Program-made: the position numbers and the translations under genes
Source: Bdellovibrionales bacterium
Lineage (GTDB): Bacteria; Bdellovibrionota; Bdellovibrionia; Bdellovibrionales; UBA1609
NCBI GenBank assembly: GCA_016716765.1
Contig: JADJVA010000020.1
Span: 620,001 to 684,000 of the forward strand
Length of the DNA: 64,000 bases
Direction of reading: 5' to 3'
Shown: in pieces, positions 35,588-44,626 of the stretch
How positions within the stretch are numbered: the stretch's first letter is position 1
Layout of the letters: every line of letters begins with the position of its first letter
The notes under the pieces: model-generated
Told to the model about the DNA's origin: nothing
Seen by the model: the letters and a program-made list of their open reading frames with translations, nothing else
Database searches by the model: none

Positions 35588-38272
35588 TTAAGGTGCCTCG
35601 CTATCCCTTTTTATCAGCTTCTCGGCCCTCATCTGAGCCACAAATCCAACAGCCTGCTGAAAGGCCGCAACGTCATATCCATATTTAGAAAGCATCCGTT
35701 CGCTTCTTCCAACCTGTTCAACAATCGTTGGATCATTGGTTTCACCGCGATAATACGTATCAAAGGCTGAAATGTAATCGGCCGTTCTTGAATCCTCGTC
35801 GGCAAGAAATTGTCTGACCGCTTCCATCAGTTTTGCATCACGAACGCTAGCTTTGCCGGCACCCTTGATTGTTCTGAGCAGAAACTTGGGCTCAAATCTC
35901 AGGTTGTTCTTTTGCTGGTAAATGGCAAATATCCTCTGCAACCGATCCTTATTGATAGCAATCTTTTGAGCACCCGAGTCGCTACTGACGTAGTCGGCTT
36001 CTGGATAATTCGCGAGCTCAATTAACTCTCTTGATATTTCATCATAAATGCGGTCAGATTTTTCGCCTTCGCCAGAGATAATAATCCGAACGTCATTTGC
36101 AAGACGCGGTAAAAGCATTTCAAATTTGATTCTTCTTCGGAGACTCTGCCAGTGGGCTCTCGTTTCGAATTTCTCCGGTTTGATCTTTGAAGAATCTAAG
36201 AGCTCCTGAAACGCAATATCTGCCAACAGAGGTGTAATCGCTATGTTCTTTTCTTGAGAGACTTGAACGACATAGCGAAGCCATGTTTCCATATCTCGCG
36301 AGGTAATGCCCTGATCGCCTTCATTGAGCAAAAGATGCATCCTGGAAAGTTCAACCAATTCTGCGTCACTGCTTGGATCAATCTCTCCGAGAATCACTTT
36401 CAACCTGTAAATAGGATCCAGAAATTGACTTGGATTCGCGGTGACTAGACTGAGTTCGGACTGATGTTTTCTTAGGCTAGGAACGTCTACAACCATCCTG
36501 GTTGCCGAGGCTAACCAAGACATATAGTTCAGAGTCAAAGGGCTCACCAGCGTGCCTCGGTTTACTCCCCCCTTATAGTAGAGCGCATATCGTCGATAGG
36601 CTGTCGCAGTCTTGCCCTCCGTATCTGGAAGCGGATAAATATCTAATGCGTTATAGGGTACTCTCTCACTTGACTCAAGCGCACGCATCTCGAACATGTG
36701 GGCCCCAATTTGCCTTGTAACCGCAATTTGTTCGATTTGGTCTGGCGAAATGAGCAGGTTCATGTGGTTCTTTTCGGCCCGATCAAGGGAAGCCTTCAAA
36801 GCTTGATCTTCACTCGCTTTAGTTATGCTCTCGTTGTTAGATGTCCAGATCACAAGGCTGTCGGTCAACACTGCCTGCCCATAATCTGTCTGAACAATCC
36901 CATTCTGCACAACCTCAAGAAGAGCATTCAGCATATCAGGTCCGTTCCGGTACAACTCATCAACCCCAACAGGGCGACCATCAGCCCTAAAAAAACTACC
37001 TGTATAGTCAGTAGCCAAGGGATGGTTGGCTCCGAGATTCGCGGCGTTCCTCATATTCGGAGCAGCAAAAATTCTGGTTAAGTTTGCCTCTAAGGGTTGC
37101 GCACGAATCATCAAAGGCTCCTTAGATTCAGCTACAACCGAAGAACGCGGCACGATCACGACATGTTCATTGAGTTTTCCTAAAAACCAAAGATACTCCT
37201 CACGACTCAGATCATCGATACTGCCTGTACCGAGCCTATATTTAGGAAAATAATGGTGAAAAAGAGCCGTGAGATAAAATACCGAATGTGGCTCAGGCTC
37301 GGTCCAGCCATTTGAAACGATGAACTTGTGACGGCCTCTGATTTCAGGAAGGACCTCCCCGAAAATTTCATTTTGGATATCAGATCGCAACAAAGTGAAG
37401 GGTGATCGTGGGATTTGTGGACTAACGAGTGCAGCCACACGCAGTTGAGCTAGCGATGGAATCTTATCAAGATCCTTCCAAACATAGGTGTATTCGCGAA
37501 AAATGGGTCGCTTTTTGGGAAGATTTTTCTGCAACTTATCCAAAGCCACCAAAAACTCAGTCTTTCCCGTCCCAGCTGGCCCTGGCAATCCGGGCGATTT
37601 ACCAACATTCTGCCCGTTGGCTTTAGCCACGATAAACTGAACAACAGCTGCAATTGGCCCCTCTTGGCCAACAACCCCTCGATTCTCCGCTTCAGGCAAG
37701 ACCCCTGAGAGAGTCGGAAAAATCTCGACAGGCCTTCGCTTGAAGAGAGGATCACGCGATCGCTGAGGAGGCGTTGAATAAATCAAAGCCGCAGCCCTTT
37801 CCGCCGAATTCATAACCAGAAAAGGAAACTTCACAGCTGGATTTTCAGCTAAATCCACCTGACTTCCCAATCTGAGAAAATCCGATAGCTCAAATAAAAT
37901 CTGGGCAACCTCATTTGAGGGGTCTACGCCCACGGCTGGTGGCTTTTCTGCTCTTGCGGCCCTTGTAGCGCCTGTATTGGACGGCTTGTCGGTGGACGAT
38001 TTATCTAACTTTGGCTCGCCAGTCGCTGCTGACGCAACTTTCTTCCGGCACGCCCCAGTGCCCTTCTTGGGGGTCTCAACTGAGGGCTGTGACACCTCGG
38101 ATGGCGTCGTCGGTTCATCTGAACCAAATCCAGACTGCGGCAACAATACTTGGGCTCCAAAGAGACTGATAACAAGCCACTTTCCCAAGATGCTTTTTAC
38201 TTGATTCACTTTTTGCGAAACTGAATTTTGTCTAAAAGACAAAAAGACCCCTTGCCCACGATTGCCCATCAT
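35588..38272 (-). CDS. Diverged PrkA/YeaG-family AAA+ protein with signal-peptide-like N-terminus
   Basis: An 894-aa protein. After a hydrophobic segment (GKWLVISLFGAQVLLPQSGF, residues about 30-50) and a low-complexity Pro/Ser/Thr stretch, the sequence follows YeaG/PrkA over most of its length. Matching blocks are the Walker A GPAGTGKTEF near 230, SPFTLLRSDIQNEIF, the arginine/sensor region with VDELYRNGPDMLNALLEVVQ, LVIWTSNNES (YeaG has ILAHSNES), EGDQGITSRDMETWL, and the C-terminal RMLSKYGYDVAAFQQAV. PrkA was described as a serine kinase but is better supported as an AAA+ protein. Usual members have about 640 residues and no signal sequence, so the additional 250 residues and the leader are unusual. 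It is first in the three-gene run. A GTG at residue 22 is an alternative start. Confidence 0.82.
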   Translation of the reverse strand: MMGNRGQGVFLSFRQNSVSQKVNQVKSILGKWLVISLFGAQVLLPQSGFGSDEPTTPSEVSQPSVETPKKGTGACRKKVASAATGEPKLDKSSTDKPSNTGATRAARAEKPPAVGVDPSNEVAQILFELSDFLRLGSQVDLAENPAVKFPFLVMNSAERAAALIYSTPPQRSRDPLFKRRPVEIFPTLSGVLPEAENRGVVGQEGPIAAVVQFIVAKANGQNVGKSPGLPGPAGTGKTEFLVALDKLQKNLPKKRPIFREYTYVWKDLDKIPSLAQLRVAALVSPQIPRSPFTLLRSDIQNEIFGEVLPEIRGRHKFIVSNGWTEPEPHSVFYLTALFHHYFPKYRLGTGSIDDLSREEYLWFLGKLNEHVVIVPRSSVVAESKEPLMIRAQPLEANLTRIFAAPNMRNAANLGANHPLATDYTGSFFRADGRPVGVDELYRNGPDMLNALLEVVQNGIVQTDYGQAVLTDSLVIWTSNNESITKASEDQALKASLDRAEKNHMNLLISPDQIEQIAVTRQIGAHMFEMRALESSERVPYNALDIYPLPDTEGKTATAYRRYALYYKGGVNRGTLVSPLTLNYMSWLASATRMVVDVPSLRKHQSELSLVTANPSQFLDPIYRLKVILGEIDPSSDAELVELSRMHLLLNEGDQGITSRDMETWLRYVVQVSQEKNIAITPLLADIAFQELLDSSKIKPEKFETRAHWQSLRRRIKFEMLLPRLANDVRIIISGEGEKSDRIYDEISRELIELANYPEADYVSSDSGAQKIAINKDRLQRIFAIYQQKNNLRFEPKFLLRTIKGAGKASVRDAKLMEAVRQFLADEDSRTADYISAFDTYYRGETNDPTIVEQVGRSERMLSKYGYDVAAFQQAVGFVAQMRAEKLIKRDSEAP

Positions 38273-38331
38273 GAGTTCTTCTTTACCCGTTTTGCTGCTC
38301 TTGTTTCAATTAACCTAACCCTGGGGCATGA

Positions 38332-38359
38332 ACTATTGCCATTAGGTACCGATGGTCAA
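38332..38359 (-). promoter_or_regulatory. Possible promoter of the PrkA-like/AAA+/SpoVR-DUF444 run
   Basis: On the minus strand TTGACC (38359-38354) and AATAGT (38337-38332) are 16 bases apart, 60 bases before the PrkA-like ATG. The -10 match is poor (four of six), so this is only a candidate. Confidence 0.3.
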
Positions 38360-38580
38360 GGCAAGCACCCAAGATGTATTTTTTCTAGAACTAGTGCTTT
38401 AATCAAAGTGTAAAAAGATACCCAATGATAATATGAAGTTATGAATGTCATTAGATCACTACTCATAACCCGAATCAGACCCCCTTGATCCCCACTTGTC
38501 TTCCTCTCCTTTTGATTCACGAACGGGTATTTTTCGCCTAACGACTCATTTTGATACAAATTTGTTAAATTTTGTGTTCG

Positions 38581-38634
38581 GAGAATCTCATTTCTGTATT
38601 CCTGCCTCATTACGTGGCAGGCTGAGATTGTCTC
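38581..38634 (+). other. Two-tier hairpin upstream of a small plus-strand gene
   Basis: GAGAATCTCA (38581-38590) pairs with TGAGATTGTCTC (38623-38634, two extra bases), enclosing a second perfect stem CCTGCC (38601-38606) with GGCAGG (38616-38621). It ends 65 bases before the ATG at 38700, so it may be a 5' leader structure of that gene or the end of another RNA. It is not followed by a T-run. Confidence 0.4.
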
Positions 38635-38699
38635 GTCTGAATTATGGATGTTGCTTGTAAATGATTGAGAGATTTCAAGTAAACAAAGGGAGTAAGTCC

Positions 38700-39017
38700 A
38701 TGAGGATGATTCGGATTTTTAAGCAGGAAAGCTTGGTGTGGGGATCACTGTTCGGTGTTCTCCTTCTGATCGGAAGTCTTAAGCTTCAATCGAGCGTAGT
38801 TATTCAAAGAACCTGCCTCCAATCTTCAATCGATTGCTCTTCGAACCTACCTGAAGTTCAAGTGGCAGAAAGCTTGTCAAGGCAACGAAGGCCAAGTTCT
38901 CTTAATGAAAATGGAGCCTCCAAAAAATCAAATTATCAACAAACACGCGCGAAGGACGAAAAAAAGTCGGCCTCTGATGCCCTTGTCGGCTTCCTCCGGG
39001 GTGGCGTTCATGATTAA
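38700..39017 (+). CDS. Small membrane-anchored or exported hypothetical protein
   Basis: Codes for 105 residues. The start ATG is supported by GGGAG eight bases upstream; the open frame extends 13 codons further without a site. One hydrophobic helix (VWGSLFGVLLLIGSLKL) sits near residues 12-28, which fits an anchor or signal. The C-terminal 60 residues are basic and low in complexity (SLSRQRRPSSL, KDEKKSASDAL). Two cysteines lie in RTCLQSSIDC. No family is recognised. Its position directly divergent from the PrkA-like gene may mean co-regulation, which is a guess. Confidence 0.5.
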   Translation: MRMIRIFKQESLVWGSLFGVLLLIGSLKLQSSVVIQRTCLQSSIDCSSNLPEVQVAESLSRQRRPSSLNENGASKKSNYQQTRAKDEKKSASDALVGFLRGGVHD

Positions 39018-39049
39018 GGGGCGGCATTCACGATTAGGCCAGAATCAAG

Positions 39050-39976
39050 CTAGCGAGATTGATTCCTAAGAAGTTCTGTGTAGCCACCGGAATAGTTCGC
39101 TGCCCCGGAAAATCCCATCGATAAAAGTGCCATCGTTACGGCTGCTGAACGCACTCCATTGTCACTTATCACAATTACGCGATCTTTAAATTGAATACCT
39201 ATGGCACGAAGCTTGTCTCTCATGGGAAGATGCGGACGCCCGTCTGGCTGAAAAAAATCTCTCCACTCAATATTTATAGCTCCCAAATCGGGTGCACTGT
39301 ATTCAAAATTTGAACTCTTCTTCCGAAAATATTCAGCTTTTGATCTGACGTCTATAAGATAAATCTTTTCTCCCAATTTCTTCTTCCCAAACACAGCCTT
39401 CTCAACTTCATCTTGGCTCGCCTCCACCGTCGTCTTTATCTTCGGTTCCCAGTAATCAGCATTTTTACGTAGAGGAGTTTCAATGTTGGTGAGTCCCTTC
39501 GCAAAAGCTTCGATATCTGCGATCTGGATATTCGTGATTCCTAAATAAAAGAGAGTCCATGCCAGGCGACCTTCATCGCCTCTTCCCTTTAAACCATTAC
39601 CCAGAACCAACACTGGCGTTGAAGAGTGCATCCCCAGAAGCGCCAAACGGCGAGCAAACCTTTGAAAACTCGGCTGAAGCTTTCCCGGAGTCGCACTCCT
39701 TCCATCAACGAACTCCTGCCAAGTGAGATGAATTGAGCCTGGTACATGGGCCATGGTATAATCAAAACGGCTTCGAGTGTCGATGACAACAAGATCATCG
39801 CTCAGCACAACTGGTGCGCTCATGCGAGCACTAAGTACTTCTAAATCCAGACTCTGATTTTCTGTGACTCGAGTGGGCGCCGGAGTTTGACAGCCACCAA
39901 GGAGAAAAACCAAAACCACTTGGATAAAAAGAGAGCAGCCTGAGATAGAAAACAAACCATTTATGTAAATATCCAT
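39050..39976 (-). CDS. Lipoprotein with two catalytically altered rhodanese domains
   Basis: A 308-aa protein with a lipobox (FLLGGC) so it is probably anchored to a membrane and faces the periplasm. Two rhodanese domains follow, as in thiosulfate sulfurtransferases: the first has VVIDTRSRFDYTMAHVPGSI, the second YLIDVRSKAEYF. In the active-site loop of the second domain, where active enzymes have Cys in CxxGxRS, this protein reads SDNGVRS, so the cysteine is replaced by Ser. The first domain has VLVLGNGLKGRG, also without cysteine. With both cysteines missing, sulfur transfer by the classic mechanism is impossible. It is more likely a binding or scaffold protein. It appears to be transcribed alone or after lysS. 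Confidence 0.85.
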   Translation of the reverse strand: MDIYINGLFSISGCSLFIQVVLVFLLGGCQTPAPTRVTENQSLDLEVLSARMSAPVVLSDDLVVIDTRSRFDYTMAHVPGSIHLTWQEFVDGRSATPGKLQPSFQRFARRLALLGMHSSTPVLVLGNGLKGRGDEGRLAWTLFYLGITNIQIADIEAFAKGLTNIETPLRKNADYWEPKIKTTVEASQDEVEKAVFGKKKLGEKIYLIDVRSKAEYFRKKSSNFEYSAPDLGAINIEWRDFFQPDGRPHLPMRDKLRAIGIQFKDRVIVISDNGVRSAAVTMALLSMGFSGAANYSGGYTELLRNQSR

Positions 39977-40016
39977 TTACCCAAACCCCACATATCCAAT
40001 TTGACTCGCGATCGCT

Positions 40017-41537
40017 CTATTTGTGCTTCATGGTTGGAAAGAAAATAATGTCACGAATGCTAGGTTGATCTGTCAATATCATTACCAGACGTTCAACTCC
40101 AAGCCCAACTCCCCCTGTCGGTGGCATTCCCACATCAATCGCATGAATAAAATCTGAATCCATGGGTTGGGCTTCTTCATCTATCAAACGAAGACTCTCC
40201 TGTTCTTTCAGCCGCTCAAGTTGATCTTCTGGGTCGTTGAGCTCTGTATAAGCATTTCCCAATTCCATGCCTGCCACGATGGGCTCAAATCTTTCGACCA
40301 AGCCTGATTCAGATCGATGCTTCTTCGTTAATGGGGAGACCTCGACAGGAAAATCCAGTATAAAGGTCGGTTGCCAGAGATGTTTTTCAACCGTCAACTC
40401 AAAGGCTTCCATAATCATTTCACCACGACGTGGTTGATCCTTAAAATCTGAACCCAATGATTTGATCTTTTCAAATAGGTCTTCATCTGACAACTTGGCG
40501 GGATCGAATCCACCATATTCCACAATTCCATCCAAAACTCTCAACCTGCGCCAGGGCGGGGTAAAGTCCAATTCCTTACCTTGGTAAACAAGCCTTTTTG
40601 AACCTCTTACGTTCTCACAGACAGTCGCGACAAGTTCTTCAAACTGTGTCATTTGATCTTTGTAGTCCGTGTAAGCTTCGTAATACTCCAACATTGTAAA
40701 TTCTGGATTGTGGGAACGATCAATCCCCTCATTTCGAAAATTCTTAGAAATTTCGTATACTTTGTGAAGCCCCCCGACGATCAACCTTTTTAAATAAAGT
40801 TCAGGAGAGATCTTAAGAAAAAGCTTCATGTCGAGAGCGCGATGGTGAGTTGAAAATGGATAGGCAGCTGCCCCTCCATAAATGGGCTGAAGAACAGGAG
40901 TTTCTACCTCCAAAAATCCTCTCCCATCCAGAAATTTTCGAATTTCCCGAATGATTTGGGAACGCAATTCAAAAACTCGACATGATTCTGGACTCATAAT
41001 GAGGTCTAAATGGCGATGACGATACTTGATCTCAATGTCGGCCACGCCGTGCAACTTTTCAGGTAGAGGCTCAAGTGATTTACAAAGAATCGTAAATGAC
41101 TTCGCGTGAACAGAAAGCTCTCCTTTTTGAGTCTTAAATACAAAGCCTGTCACTCCCACATGATCGCCAATATCAATTAACTCAAAGGCCAGTCTATCTT
41201 TCTCGCACAATTCCTGAACCCGCACATAAACTTGAATAGGACCGCTTTGATCCTTCAAATTAAAAAACGAAGCCTTTCCCATGTCTCTCTTGGTCATCAG
41301 CCGACCGGCAATCACGACTTCTTCTGTTTCTTCCTTTCTTCCTGCTTCAAAATGGCCAAATTTCTCACAAATATACCCCGCTTCATGAGTGGGTTTAAAG
41401 TTATGAGGGAAGGGATCTATCCCTTTTGCGCGAAGCAAATGGAGCTTTCTTCTCTTTTCGGCTCGCAAGGGATTTTCTTTCTCCAGTCCGGTCGCAGCCG
41501 TATCCTCGCTGTCATCTGAACTCATTTGATCTTTCAT
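40017..41537 (-). CDS. lysS: Lysine--tRNA ligase, class II
   Basis: Charges tRNA-Lys. The N-terminal OB-fold anticodon-binding domain has RLMTKRDMGKASFFNL; the class II core has motif 2 in KNFRNEGIDRSHNPEFTM and motif 3 in GGVGLGVERLVMIL. The 506-aa length is normal, with a short charged N-terminal extension. The start is supported by GAGGG six bases upstream. It follows fbaB by 29 bases and probably shares its transcript. Confidence 0.97.
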   Translation of the reverse strand: MKDQMSSDDSEDTAATGLEKENPLRAEKRRKLHLLRAKGIDPFPHNFKPTHEAGYICEKFGHFEAGRKEETEEVVIAGRLMTKRDMGKASFFNLKDQSGPIQVYVRVQELCEKDRLAFELIDIGDHVGVTGFVFKTQKGELSVHAKSFTILCKSLEPLPEKLHGVADIEIKYRHRHLDLIMSPESCRVFELRSQIIREIRKFLDGRGFLEVETPVLQPIYGGAAAYPFSTHHRALDMKLFLKISPELYLKRLIVGGLHKVYEISKNFRNEGIDRSHNPEFTMLEYYEAYTDYKDQMTQFEELVATVCENVRGSKRLVYQGKELDFTPPWRRLRVLDGIVEYGGFDPAKLSDEDLFEKIKSLGSDFKDQPRRGEMIMEAFELTVEKHLWQPTFILDFPVEVSPLTKKHRSESGLVERFEPIVAGMELGNAYTELNDPEDQLERLKEQESLRLIDEEAQPMDSDFIHAIDVGMPPTGGVGLGVERLVMILTDQPSIRDIIFFPTMKHK

Positions 41538-41566
41538 ATAAAACCCTCTCCCTCAATCAATTCAGA

Positions 41567-42493
41567 TTACTCAGCCGCACCTGCAAAAATATCCATCACT
41601 TTGTGAAGAATCTGAATAGACTCGTTCTTCGGGCGCTGAAAAGCGTTTCGTCCCATGATGCTACCGAATGCGCCACCCTGAGCCAGACCTCGAACCTCAG
41701 CAAGAAGCTCTTCGTTAGATTTTGCCTCACCTCCGCTAAAGATCACAACTCTCTTTCCGTTAAAAGCCGAGTCAAGCACATGGCGAGTTCGATCTGCCAT
41801 TGTTTCAATTTTAATATTCATCTCTTTGTAAACCTTGCGTGCCGCTTCTTGCTCAACATAGGAGGTTGGAGGTTTCACTTTGATGATATGAGCGCCTAGT
41901 TGGGCGGCGATTTGAGCACAGTAGGCAATGACATCAATTCCCGTCTCACCCTGTTTAGAAAGGTCTGTGCCGCGGGCATAGGCCCAAACAACCACAACCA
42001 ATCCTGCCTGCTTGGCCAAACGTGAGGCCGCCGCGATTTCTTCATACATTGCTTTTCGCTTTTCACTTCCCGGATAAATAGTGAAACCAATCGCCGAGCA
42101 GCCCAATCGCAGTGCATCCTCTACGGAAGAAGTGAGTGCCGAAATAGGAGATCCCTTTACTTCGAAAAGCGTCTCTGAATTGTTGATCTTTAATATCAAT
42201 GGAATCTCTCCCGCATAATCCCGAACGCAAGCCTCAAGGGAACCAAGTGGCGCTGCATATGCATTGCATCCGGATTCAATGGCGAGTTGCATGTGATAGG
42301 CCGGGTCATAGCCATCCGGATTCTTGGCAAAACTCCGAGCTGGGCCATGTTCAAATCCCTGGTCGACGGGAAGAATCACCATCTTACCCGATCCTCCCAA
42401 ACGGCCGTGATTCAAGAGCCTCGCCATATTTGCCAAAACCCCTGGATTCTCACTGCCGTACCAACTCAAAATTTCTCTAACTCTTGGTGTCAT
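41567..42493 (-). CDS. fbaB: Class I fructose-bisphosphate aldolase, DhnA type
   Basis: Cleaves fructose 1,6-bisphosphate to two triose phosphates in glycolysis and makes the reverse reaction in gluconeogenesis. It belongs to the DhnA/FbaB group, a TIM barrel that forms a Schiff base through lysine. The lysine is in GAHIIKVKPPTSYV; other family marks are KMVILPVDQGFEHGP at the N-terminus and VVIFSGGEAKSNEELL with the phosphate-binding GGAFGSIMGRNAFQ near the C-terminus. The 308 aa are typical. AAGGGG precedes the ATG at a suitable distance. It heads a short transcript with lysS; the link is positional only. A divergent MFS gene begins 177 bases away. Confidence 0.95.
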   Translation of the reverse strand: MTPRVREILSWYGSENPGVLANMARLLNHGRLGGSGKMVILPVDQGFEHGPARSFAKNPDGYDPAYHMQLAIESGCNAYAAPLGSLEACVRDYAGEIPLILKINNSETLFEVKGSPISALTSSVEDALRLGCSAIGFTIYPGSEKRKAMYEEIAAASRLAKQAGLVVVVWAYARGTDLSKQGETGIDVIAYCAQIAAQLGAHIIKVKPPTSYVEQEAARKVYKEMNIKIETMADRTRHVLDSAFNGKRVVIFSGGEAKSNEELLAEVRGLAQGGAFGSIMGRNAFQRPKNESIQILHKVMDIFAGAAE

Positions 42494-42669
42494 TTATTGC
42501 CCCTTAGCGAAAATTATCGAACCTGTCGATTGGAGTAGAAACCACAAACACAGATCTCTGACGTTTTTTTTAGAATTACGAACCTAATCATAGTGATCTA
42601 CTAAATCAAGTAAAAGAGGGCCGCAATACAGAGAAGCTCTGCTGGATTTCATGATCTGTTTCATCCATA

Positions 42670-43914
42670 ATGCACTCTATGGTTAAGTTCCTAGCAACTC
42701 GCTTTTCGCCATTTAAGCACGCCAGTTTTCGCCAATTTTTTTTGGTTCAAACAATTTCCATGGTCGGGACATGGTCTCATGAGCTGGCTCGTGCCTGGAT
42801 CGTCGTGGAGATGCTCGGAAGAGCCGCTGCTTTGGGGCTGCTCATGATTTCCGTCGCATTGCCGGCCTCTTTTCTTATCCTCCAAGGCGGTGTTCTTGTC
42901 GATCGGCTCGAAGTCCGACGAGTGATGATTATTACACGGTCGATTCTTGCGATCTCCTCTCTCATTCTCGCGGCACTCACCGAATTCGGTCATATTCAAC
43001 TCTGGCAGCTGATTGTATTTGGAATTATCGAAGGAACTGTCATGTCCTTGGACTCGCCTGCCGAACAGGCGCTTCGCGCCAGACTTGTCCCCCGATCGGA
43101 CTTTCAACAGGCCATTGCCCTGTCTTCATCCAACTTTCACCTCGCAAGAATGCTGGGGCCATTGGTCGCCGGTTTTTTGATGGCTCATGGTGGTCCGTCT
43201 CTTGTTTTCCTGTTTGACGGACTGTCCTATTTTGGCCTCCTCTTCGTTCTTGCGAAGATCGATCTCCAGCCCCCACTTCACAAAGTTGCGCCCCACGGAA
43301 CATCTCAACTTTCCGCCATCTCTGAAGGTTTTCGTTATCTCAAAAACAATCGCTCCATTCGCTATCGATTGATACAGCTCCTTCTCACGATTTGTTTTGT
43401 CTTTCCCATCATGATGGTCATCTTCCGCACTTTCGTGCGCCAGAAATTTGACCTTTCAGGTGCCGAGTTCGGCTACGTTTTTAGCCTGCCAGCCTTTGGA
43501 GCTCTGGCTGGAGCGCTGACCTTTGCTTTCTGGAAGCCTATAAAACCGATCAACACCCTTCAGTTAAGCATTCCGATGGGCATCTTGTCCCTTATTTCTG
43601 TTCCTTTCATGCCAACCACCACCACCACCTCATTGGCTATGACTGTGAATGGTTTTTTTAGCTATTTGACCTTTGCCTCTCTAACCGTGAGCATTCATTT
43701 GGACCTCCAAGAGGAGTATCGGGGGCGAATTAGCTCTCTCATTGGCATGTGTTTCATCAGTATAGGGCCAATCATGTGTCTTCCCGTTGGGGTTCTAGGC
43801 GATCATCTTGGCTTCAACTCAACCGTGTTAATTTTGGCAGGAATATTCGCCTTACTCAGTGCCCAACTCGCTCTCCTGCATTGGCGCTCTCTTCGGCGAA
43901 TAGGTCCCATTTAG
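42670..43914 (+). CDS. MFS transporter, MFS_3/EntS-like
   Basis: A 414-aa inner-membrane exporter-type protein with twelve predicted hydrophobic helices. The N-terminal FRQFFLVQTISMVGTWSHEL is typical for the MFS_3 (PF05977-like) group that includes the enterobactin exporter EntS, and the conserved SLDSPAEQALRARLVP segment follows helix 4. The substrate is unknown. No siderophore or biosynthesis genes are nearby. The start ATG has no strong binding site; a second ATG three codons later is equally possible. The protein is complete. A possible separate promoter lies before the next gene. Confidence 0.88.
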   Translation: MHSMVKFLATRFSPFKHASFRQFFLVQTISMVGTWSHELARAWIVVEMLGRAAALGLLMISVALPASFLILQGGVLVDRLEVRRVMIITRSILAISSLILAALTEFGHIQLWQLIVFGIIEGTVMSLDSPAEQALRARLVPRSDFQQAIALSSSNFHLARMLGPLVAGFLMAHGGPSLVFLFDGLSYFGLLFVLAKIDLQPPLHKVAPHGTSQLSAISEGFRYLKNNRSIRYRLIQLLLTICFVFPIMMVIFRTFVRQKFDLSGAEFGYVFSLPAFGALAGALTFAFWKPIKPINTLQLSIPMGILSLISVPFMPTTTTTSLAMTVNGFFSYLTFASLTVSIHLDLQEEYRGRISSLIGMCFISIGPIMCLPVGVLGDHLGFNSTVLILAGIFALLSAQLALLHWRSLRRIGPI

Positions 43915-44014
43915 ACTTAATTGATTTGGCTGGTTCACCTGCTTTGGTCGTTTTAAAAGAAGTTTGTCTTTTCTCCCCCAATTGGGTAATTGATAGGTGA
44001 AGAGGAGACTCCAA

Positions 44015-44563
44015 ATGCCATCTCAAATTCAAATTCAGTTTGACCAAACGCCAAATCCGGCAACAATGAAGTTTTCATTTGGTCGGCAGATAGCCGACGA
44101 ATCAGCCGAATTTTTGAGTGCAGGGCAAACCAAGCGCTCGCCTCTGGCTGCTAAGATCTTTGGCTTTCCCTGGGTTGCAGGCTTTTTTATTGGGGCCGAC
44201 TTCGTCACAGTCACAAAACAGGATTGGGTTGATTGGGATATTATTGCAGAGCCTTTGGCAAGCCTTCTCGAGGAACATGTCCTCAGCGGCGAAGCTGTTC
44301 TTTTGCCCGAAGTGGTGACTCCCAAAAACGATGATTCAGAACAGGTGAGATTGATTAAACAAATCTTTTCCGATGAGATTCAGCCGGCTGTTGCAATGGA
44401 TGGGGGAGATATCTCATTTCATAAATACGAAGATCAGATTGTTTACGTCTATATGAGAGGGTCTTGCTCTGGTTGTCCAAGTTCAATGATCACCCTTAAA
44501 GATGGAGTAGAAGCACGACTCAAATCATCAATACCTGAAATCAAAGAAGTCATTGCCCTCTAA
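44015..44563 (+). CDS. Nfu-type iron-sulfur cluster carrier
   Basis: Carries and delivers Fe-S clusters to target enzymes. The N-terminal Nfu domain is seen in FDQTPNPATMKFSFG and the WVAGFFIGADFVTVTK segment; the C-terminal NifU-like domain has the cluster-binding CxxC in GSCSGCPSSMITL. With 182 residues it is the two-domain form like mitochondrial NFU1. I choose the ATG at 44015, eight bases after GAGGAG; a GTG six codons earlier lies before this site. Orientation and the 100-base gap after the MFS gene allow its own promoter. Confidence 0.92.
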   Translation: MPSQIQIQFDQTPNPATMKFSFGRQIADESAEFLSAGQTKRSPLAAKIFGFPWVAGFFIGADFVTVTKQDWVDWDIIAEPLASLLEEHVLSGEAVLLPEVVTPKNDDSEQVRLIKQIFSDEIQPAVAMDGGDISFHKYEDQIVYVYMRGSCSGCPSSMITLKDGVEARLKSSIPEIKEVIAL

Positions 44564-44626
44564 TACAGGGCCCTCTGATACAGAATGTCTTAATATATCT
44601 TTTATATCTAATAGATCTTGTATAAG

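Larger units (their letters stand above)
38273..38699. other. Divergent intergenic region of 427 bases
   Basis: No open reading frame here looks real. It separates the large PrkA-like gene from a small plus-strand gene and must contain both promoters. The AT-rich part 38380-38480 is a plausible regulatory region. A strong bulged hairpin at 38581-38634 is listed separately. No repeats or operator-like palindromes stand out otherwise. Confidence 0.5.
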
